Positions 59,429 to 64,000 of a DNA stretch of 64,000 nt are shown here, one piece after another (position 1 is the stretch's first letter; the number at the start of each line of letters is the position of its first letter). The notes below the pieces were generated by a model. It saw only the letters and a program-made list of their open reading frames with translations. It was not told where the DNA came from and did not search any database. Origin of the DNA: Desertibacillus haloalkaliphilus (GTDB taxonomy: Bacteria > Bacillota > Bacilli > Bacillales > KJ1-10-99); contig NZ_JAHPIV010000007.1 of NCBI RefSeq assembly GCF_019039105.1, positions 89,113-153,112 of the forward strand, given 5' to 3'. A program made the translations under genes and the position numbers.

Positions 59429-60154
59429 ATGGCAACGTTACACGGGTCTATTATTGAAAAGACGATTACGAGTACAGAACTAGAAGACACCCGCGAATTA
59501 TTGATCTATTTGCCTCCAAATTATTCCCCTTTATATACGTATGATCTATTAATTGCTCAAGATGGAAGCGATTACTTCCAACTCGGACGATTAGCAAGAC
59601 AAGCGGATGAATTAATTAGCGAAAATCTAATCAAAGACTTAATTATTGTTGGGGTCCCTTACCGGTCCGTAAAAGAACGTAGTGAATTATATCACCCAAG
59701 TGGCAGGAAACACGAGGCTTTCATCCGATTTCTAACAACCGAACTCGTACCCTACCTTGATGACCATTATCAAACCCATCAACTTGCCTCGGGCCGGACA
59801 TTAATGGGAGACTCTTTAGCGGCGACCGTTTCACTACAAGCTGCCTTTGCTTATCCAAATACGTTTGGCCAAGTAATCTTGCAATCACCCTACGTGAACG
59901 ATCATGTCTTAACGAGTGTAAAAGCCTTTGGGCAACCACACATTCTAAAGGTTTACCATGTGATTGGAAAAGAGGAGACCGTTGTGAAAACAACCGATGG
60001 AAAAACGAAGGATTTTCTAACTCCTAATCGAGAGTTATCCAAGGTCATGAAAGAAAGAGGCTTTGATATTTTTTATGATGAATTTAATGGTGATCATACA
60101 TGGAAATATTGGCAACCGGATCTACGACGTGCCCTGCTTCAAATGTTTGCATAA
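59429..60154 (+). CDS. yjcH: Esterase-family hydrolase (YjcH-like)
   Basis: A 241-residue alpha/beta-hydrolase of the esterase-D/Fes type. It shows 'RELLIYLPPNYSP', 'LLIAQDGSDYFQLGRLA', the nucleophile elbow 'LMGDSLAAT' (Ser), 'VIGKEETVV' near the acid, and the His in 'FNGDHTWKYW'. In Bacillus subtilis the related yjcH lies near yjcF and yjcD, and the same three families are grouped here. The substrate is unknown. AAAGGA lies upstream of the ATG. Confidence 0.85.
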   Translation: MATLHGSIIEKTITSTELEDTRELLIYLPPNYSPLYTYDLLIAQDGSDYFQLGRLARQADELISENLIKDLIIVGVPYRSVKERSELYHPSGRKHEAFIRFLTTELVPYLDDHYQTHQLASGRTLMGDSLAATVSLQAAFAYPNTFGQVILQSPYVNDHVLTSVKAFGQPHILKVYHVIGKEETVVKTTDGKTKDFLTPNRELSKVMKERGFDIFYDEFNGDHTWKYWQPDLRRALLQMFA

Positions 60155-60238
60155 CGACTCCCCTTGCGACTAAAATGGAACGTGACACTTTTCACTGTCC
60201 AAATTAAACAATAAGGAATATGAAGGGGATGACTAGAC

Positions 60239-60667
60239 GTGGACATTATCACAGTAGAAAATCAAACACAACTTAAAGATGCCTTTGCAATCCGAACCGA
60301 AGTTTTTGTTCATGAACAAAAGGTTCCCGAAGAAGAGGAAATCGACCAATATGAAGATGACGCCATCCATTTTGTTATTTATGATGGAGACAAACCGGTG
60401 GGTGCCGGGCGCCTTCGCACAGTCGAGGACTATGGAAAAGTCGAGCGAATCTGTATAAAAAAAGACTATCGAAAAAGCGGTGCAGGCAAGCTATTGATGG
60501 ATAAAATTGAGAAAACAGCTGAAGAGAACCAACTACCTGTTTTAAAGCTAAATGCTCAAACCCAAGCTGAAGGGTTCTATCAAAAGCTAGGTTATCAAAC
60601 CTACTCTGGCGAATTTCTAGATGCAGGGATTCCGCATGTCGCTATGAAAAAAAACATCAAAAATTAA
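60239..60667 (+). CDS. yjcF: GNAT acetyltransferase (YjcF)
   Basis: A 142-residue GCN5-type N-acetyltransferase resembling YjcF. The fold runs 'FAIRTEVFVHEQKVPEEEEI', 'HFVIYDGDKPVGAGRLR', the acetyl-CoA-binding 'VERICIKKDYRKSGAGKLLM' (motif A) and 'LKLNAQTQAEGFYQKLGYQ'. The acceptor is unknown. The start is a GTG at 60239 after AAGGGGAT. It follows yjcH by 84 bases and ends at a very strong terminator. Confidence 0.9.
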   Translation: MDIITVENQTQLKDAFAIRTEVFVHEQKVPEEEEIDQYEDDAIHFVIYDGDKPVGAGRLRTVEDYGKVERICIKKDYRKSGAGKLLMDKIEKTAEENQLPVLKLNAQTQAEGFYQKLGYQTYSGEFLDAGIPHVAMKKNIKN

Positions 60668-60668
60668 A

Positions 60669-60719
60669 AAATGAGGGAGTTCCTAAAAGGTAGATTGAAC
60701 CTTTTAGGAACTCCCTCAT
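60669..60719. terminator. Very strong bidirectional terminator, 22-bp perfect stem
   Basis: The arm at 60669-60690 is exactly complementary to 60698-60719, with a seven-base loop. The inner part is the CCTAAAAGGT core also seen at 4870-4900. Confidence 0.85.
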
Positions 60720-60727
60720 TCATTTCC

Positions 60728-60967
60728 TTACCCTGTTTCATCAAACATTGTCCCTTTATTTGTCAATTGTGCTTCAATTTCTTTTCTCTTTTCCACCCAT
60801 TTTGCTTGTTGCCTACTGGAATCTGGGTCACCCTGGTATTTCCTAAGGACATCATTAAACGCCACTTTCTGAGGTGCTGGCGCTGGTTTGATCCCTGACT
60901 TTCTTTTGACGATACGACTACCGTAATTTACAGCTGTAATATTGTGATGTGGTGGTACATAACCCAT
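60728..60967 (-). CDS. Uncharacterised 79-aa protein
   Basis: I do not recognise a family with certainty. AAAGGGG eight bases before the ATG at 60967 fixes the start. The product is basic and hydrophilic: 'MGYVPPHHNITAVNYGSRIV', a Pro/Ala hinge 'GIKPAPAPQKVAFNDVL', then a charged helix 'QQAKWVEKRKEIEAQLTNKG'. It has no membrane segment. It is transcribed away from yjcD and converges on yjcF. Confidence 0.55.
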   Translation of the reverse strand: MGYVPPHHNITAVNYGSRIVKRKSGIKPAPAPQKVAFNDVLRKYQGDPDSSRQQAKWVEKRKEIEAQLTNKGTMFDETG

Positions 60968-61002
60968 TTTAATCGCCCCTTTCAAATTCATCGAACTAGC
61001 TT

Positions 61003-61075
61003 CTTTCCTTCGGGAATTGACTCTTAAACTTCTACCGAAGGGGGCGCGAGTAAGCTCTCTTCTCTGCTCTACATC
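61003..61075. repeat. Diverged single copy of the 117-bp repeat
   Basis: This stretch aligns with the unit repeated at 63657-64000 (AGCTTCTTTCCTTC, AAACTT, then GGCGCGAGTAAGC and TCTTCT) with many substitutions. It lies on the left side of yjcD, so related copies flank that gene. Confidence 0.55.
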
Positions 61076-61272
61076 ATGCTAGCTGACTCCGGACCCTTTT
61101 CATAAAACTATTCGTTGTTTGCGAGCGATATGTGTCCTCTATGAATCTATACCCGTTTTTTATTAATTTTATTCACTTATTTAGTTTCATGTGACAACTT
61201 TATTTGGTACGATAGAAAATAGACATTTTTTACGGAAATAATCATCGATCCACTGACAACGGGGGGAAGTTC

Positions 61273-63603
61273 ATGCATATCGCTTTACTTGAACAACAGA
61301 CAGTGAATTTACATTCATGCGAACGAACAGATTTCCAAAAAATTTATACGGCAAGTGTTCACGGTCGAGTGACATGCATGCATTGCGGCACTTCTGTCCG
61401 ATTGCGGTTAGGTATTTTTGAGCGACCTCGCTTTATTCACCCGCCGACAGACTTTGATTGTGAATCTGTCGTCGAGACCTTTGACAAAGTCGAACGAACA
61501 AAAGCAACAAAAGAATTAGACAATAAAAATGATGGCTTTACGATTCCTAAACATCGTTCAATTACAGGTGAGGACAGAAATAAACAGAAGGACAATTGGA
61601 AAGAGCCTGAGGTCATCAAAGCTTTTACGCCATTTGAAGAAGATACTAACGATATTTCTCCATTGGAACCTCACCCATACTACCAGCAACTAGCAGCCCT
61701 AAATTACCCGCTAGATTCCAGACAGTGGGAAGCTGTGACAACAGTAGAAGGGCCTTTACTTATTCTTGCTGGAGCCGGGAGCGGTAAAACACGTGTCCTA
61801 ACCTCAAGAGCGGCTTATATGATGACGGAAAAAAATATTCCCGCAAACCGACTTGGGATGGTCACGTTCACCGCAAAAGCAGCCAAGGAGATGAAAGAAC
61901 GAATGCTCCTTTACCCAAACTTAACGAGGCAACACTTACAATCATTAGTGGTCGGAACTTTTCATAGTATCTTTTATAAAATGCTTCTCCATCATCAGCC
62001 AGACCAATGGCAGCCAAACCAACTGCTCAAATGGGACTGGCAACGAGATAAGCTCATGAAAGAAGCCGGGCGAGAAATCGATCTTGATGAAAAAGAATTT
62101 GCCTATGACCAAGCACTCGCTCAAATCGGCTTATGGAAAAACAGCCTCGTTTCACCCGCCGATGTGAAAGCAAAAGACATTTGGGAAGAGCGCGTTCTCC
62201 ACCTCTACAAACGGTATGAAGAAATGAAGAATCAAAATCAAATGTTTGACTTTGATGACATGCTGATCGGCTGTTACAATCTCTTAACGGACAACCCAGC
62301 CTTACTCGAAAAATATCAAGAACGCTTTTCTTACTTACTAATTGATGAGTTCCAAGATATTAATCATGTCCAATATGAAATCATTAAACACTTAGCAGCA
62401 AGTCATAACAATCTTTGTGTTGTTGGTGACGATGACCAGTCCATTTATGGTTTTCGGGGGAGTAATCCAACCTACATTTTGAACTTCAAAAATGATTATC
62501 ATCAGACAAAAACGGTCATATTAAACCGTAACTATCGCTCGACACATCCAATTGTTTCCGTGTCGAATCGTGTGATTAAACAGAATAAAAACCGCTACAC
62601 AAAAGATATTAAAGCCTTATCGGATAGTAGCGAAGCGCCAACTGTCTTTTTTCCATATGATGAAGAAGAGGAAGCGACGATGATTGTTACAGATATCAAA
62701 GAACGAATTGAAAAAGGAGCCAATCCAAATGATTTTGCGATCTTATACCGAACGAATGTGTCAATGCGCGCGCTTTTTGAACGACTAGTTCAATCTAGCC
62801 TCCCCTTCACAATCGAGCAGGAAGGAGATTCCTTCTATCGTCGTAAAACGGTTCGTAAAGTGCTTGCTTATATGCGTCTAGCCAAAAATCCGGATGATAC
62901 CGAGGCGATGGGTGATTTAATTGGAGCATTATTTTTAAAACAAACAGCCTTACAAGACTTAAAAGCTCACAGTATTACTTCTGACTGCACAATCGTTGAG
63001 GCACTCAGTAAATTAACGAACCTACAACCCTTTCAACAAAAAAAGCTTAAAAAAATCGTTCCGTTGTTTAAACGAGTAAGCAAACTCACCCCTCTAAAGG
63101 CGATTGACCTGATTGAACGGGAAATGGGTCTTCAAGATTACTTGAAAAAGCAAGGCAATGAAGGCAATGCGATGGAGAAAGGGTCTGATGATGTCCGCGA
63201 TTTAAAAGTCGCAGCCAAAAATCACCATTCCATTTCTGACTTTCTTGATCACGTTAATCATATGATTGCAAAAAATGAAGAAATGAAACATAGCAAAAAC
63301 AAGCAAAGCGACGGTCTACAACTAATGACAATCCATCGTTCTAAAGGCCTTGAATTTAAGCATGTGTATATTATCGGTGCTGTTGACGGAAGTATCCCTC
63401 ATGACTTTGCATTAGAGGCTTGGCGTGATGGTGATGATACACTTCTTGAAGAAGAACGTCGTCTCATGTATGTAGCGATGACGCGAGCTCAAACGTCATT
63501 AATGATTTCTGTGCCCAACCAACGACGCGGAAAGAAAGCGTACCGATCAAGGTTTGTGCGCGATATGTTCAAACAAGCCTATAAATCAGCGATAATAAAA
63601 TAA
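61273..63603 (+). CDS. yjcD: UvrD/PcrA-type DNA helicase with N-terminal Cys domain (YjcD)
   Basis: A 776-residue superfamily 1A helicase. Walker A is 'AGAGSGKT' (166-173); other motifs are 'TFTAKAAKEM', 'LIDEFQDIN', 'VVGDDDQSIYGFRGS', 'LNRNYRS', 'LMTIHRSKGLEF' and 'YVAMTRAQ'. The first ~70 residues carry CxxC at Cys35-Cys38 ('VTCMHCGTS'), His56 and Cys63, which could bind zinc, followed by a charged linker. This domain is absent from PcrA. The helicase probably acts in repair or recombination. GGGGGG precedes the ATG. Confidence 0.9.
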   Translation: MHIALLEQQTVNLHSCERTDFQKIYTASVHGRVTCMHCGTSVRLRLGIFERPRFIHPPTDFDCESVVETFDKVERTKATKELDNKNDGFTIPKHRSITGEDRNKQKDNWKEPEVIKAFTPFEEDTNDISPLEPHPYYQQLAALNYPLDSRQWEAVTTVEGPLLILAGAGSGKTRVLTSRAAYMMTEKNIPANRLGMVTFTAKAAKEMKERMLLYPNLTRQHLQSLVVGTFHSIFYKMLLHHQPDQWQPNQLLKWDWQRDKLMKEAGREIDLDEKEFAYDQALAQIGLWKNSLVSPADVKAKDIWEERVLHLYKRYEEMKNQNQMFDFDDMLIGCYNLLTDNPALLEKYQERFSYLLIDEFQDINHVQYEIIKHLAASHNNLCVVGDDDQSIYGFRGSNPTYILNFKNDYHQTKTVILNRNYRSTHPIVSVSNRVIKQNKNRYTKDIKALSDSSEAPTVFFPYDEEEEATMIVTDIKERIEKGANPNDFAILYRTNVSMRALFERLVQSSLPFTIEQEGDSFYRRKTVRKVLAYMRLAKNPDDTEAMGDLIGALFLKQTALQDLKAHSITSDCTIVEALSKLTNLQPFQQKKLKKIVPLFKRVSKLTPLKAIDLIEREMGLQDYLKKQGNEGNAMEKGSDDVRDLKVAAKNHHSISDFLDHVNHMIAKNEEMKHSKNKQSDGLQLMTIHRSKGLEFKHVYIIGAVDGSIPHDFALEAWRDGDDTLLEEERRLMYVAMTRAQTSLMISVPNQRRGKKAYRSRFVRDMFKQAYKSAIIK

Positions 63604-63656
63604 GCACTTATGCAAATGTAACCTATGACCCTACTAGCAGACCCATCACTCCTTGA

Positions 63657-64000
63657 ATCAACTTCTCCTCATCAGTGGATTCTCCCTCATTCTCCAATCA
63701 AAAGCGGTGCGAGTAAGCGAACTTCCCCGATTACTCATCCTGTTCGCGCACTCCGCCCCTTGAACTTCCTCGAGCCAACTTCTTTTCTTCAGTGATTTGA
63801 TCCTAAAACTTAATCCTAAGGCGGTGCGAGTAAGCATTCTTCTTTGATTACTCACCCTGTTCGCGCACTCCGCCCCTTGACCTTCCTCGAGCCAACTTCT
63901 TTTCTTCAGTGATTTGATCCTAAAACTTAATCCTAAGGCGGTGCGAGTAAGCATTCTTCTTTGATTACTCACCCTGTTCGCGCACTCCGCCCCTTGACCT
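63657..64000. repeat. 117-bp tandem repeat array running off the window
   Basis: GCGGTGCGAGTAAGC begins units at 63704, 63821 and 63938, exactly 117 bases apart. The second and third units are identical where both are visible; the first differs by about 13 bases. A diverged partial copy precedes them (63657-63703). Each unit holds a hairpin (GAGTAA with TTACTC) and a GC-rich arm pair (GCGGTGCG with CGCACTCCGC). No gene is convincing in it. The array continues beyond base 64000. Confidence 0.85.

Noticed and set aside
63658..63972. A 104-codon minus-strand frame with a 39-residue protein repeat
   Set aside because: The period of 117 bases is a multiple of three, so any open frame repeats. It has no ribosome site and no family likeness; the DNA repeat explains it.
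63657..64000. CRISPR array
   Set aside because: Units are directly adjacent with no unique spacers, and no cas genes are present.

Overview
The window looks like chromosomal DNA of a low-GC, endospore-forming member of the Bacillaceae. Many genes match Bacillus subtilis families with sporulation or germination links: a GerA/GerB/GerC germinant-receptor operon, Tlp, a YteA-type protein, three YjcZ-type miniproteins, a Spo0E-type phosphatase and the YitC/YitD sulfolactate pair. A BCCT transporter, an ectoine hydroxylase (EctD) and two K+ proteins (YugO- and KtrC-like) suggest a salt-exposed, possibly alkaliphilic or halotolerant lineage. That last point is inference. The gene order is mosaic, with short operons separated by strong intrinsic terminators, which is ordinary for this family.

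Layout. 1-12.5 kb: the end of an MFS exporter, a sulfite-oxidase-like molybdoenzyme, DUF3231 and YjiH-type proteins, a membrane-anchored PstS-like protein, and assorted hydrolases and thioesterases. 12.5-20.5 kb: many very small genes (Pro/Tyr-rich, Asn-rich, Spo0E-like, YwbE), a histidine phosphatase, AzoR, an alcohol dehydrogenase, a stalk-domain secreted protein, decayed gene remnants and one tRNA-Val(GAC). 20.5-24.3 kb: a PAS-GGDEF-EAL cyclic-di-GMP enzyme followed by a chemoreceptor gene broken by a frameshift. 24.6-31.3 kb: pflB-pflA behind an FNR-type site, then a ComB-ComA-VOC operon. 31.3-44 kb: a minimal ATP-dependent DNA ligase, nagA, a COG3044-type ATPase, a YugO-like K+ channel, glycerate kinase, CshA, a cold-shock protein, YteA, a second Asn-rich protein, a BCCT transporter and Tlp. 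44-47 kb: KtrC and an overlapping pair made of an RsbT-like kinase and a histidine kinase fused to an RsbR-like STAS protein. 47-53.7 kb: three YjcZ genes, the ger operon, a probably structured non-coding stretch, and DUF421/DUF4363. 53.8-64 kb: YhfP, EctD, FumC, a small tyrosine recombinase, YutG, YjcH, YjcF and YjcD. A 117-bp tandem repeat starts at the right edge.

Functional links: pyruvate formate-lyase and its activase form one anaerobic fermentation unit. ComA and ComB catalyse successive steps to sulfolactate, a known Bacillus spore solute. GerA/B/C form one receptor. YugO, KtrC, BCCT and EctD all serve osmotic or ionic homeostasis but lie in separate units.

The strongest candidate for an unusual system is the pair at 45.0-46.95 kb. 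It joins two-component and stressosome (RsbR/RsbT) modules in overlapping genes, with no response regulator or RsbS nearby. Other items worth a second look are the (TA)n frameshift in the chemoreceptor, the paired Asn-rich proteins with a shared core, the 117-bp repeats flanking yjcD, the minimal ligase with an altered motif V, and the folded-looking region before the DUF421 gene. About a dozen small genes or remnants shorter than 60 codons were found by reading the sequence directly, and several starts were moved because a ribosome-binding site pointed to a GTG, TTG or CTG codon.
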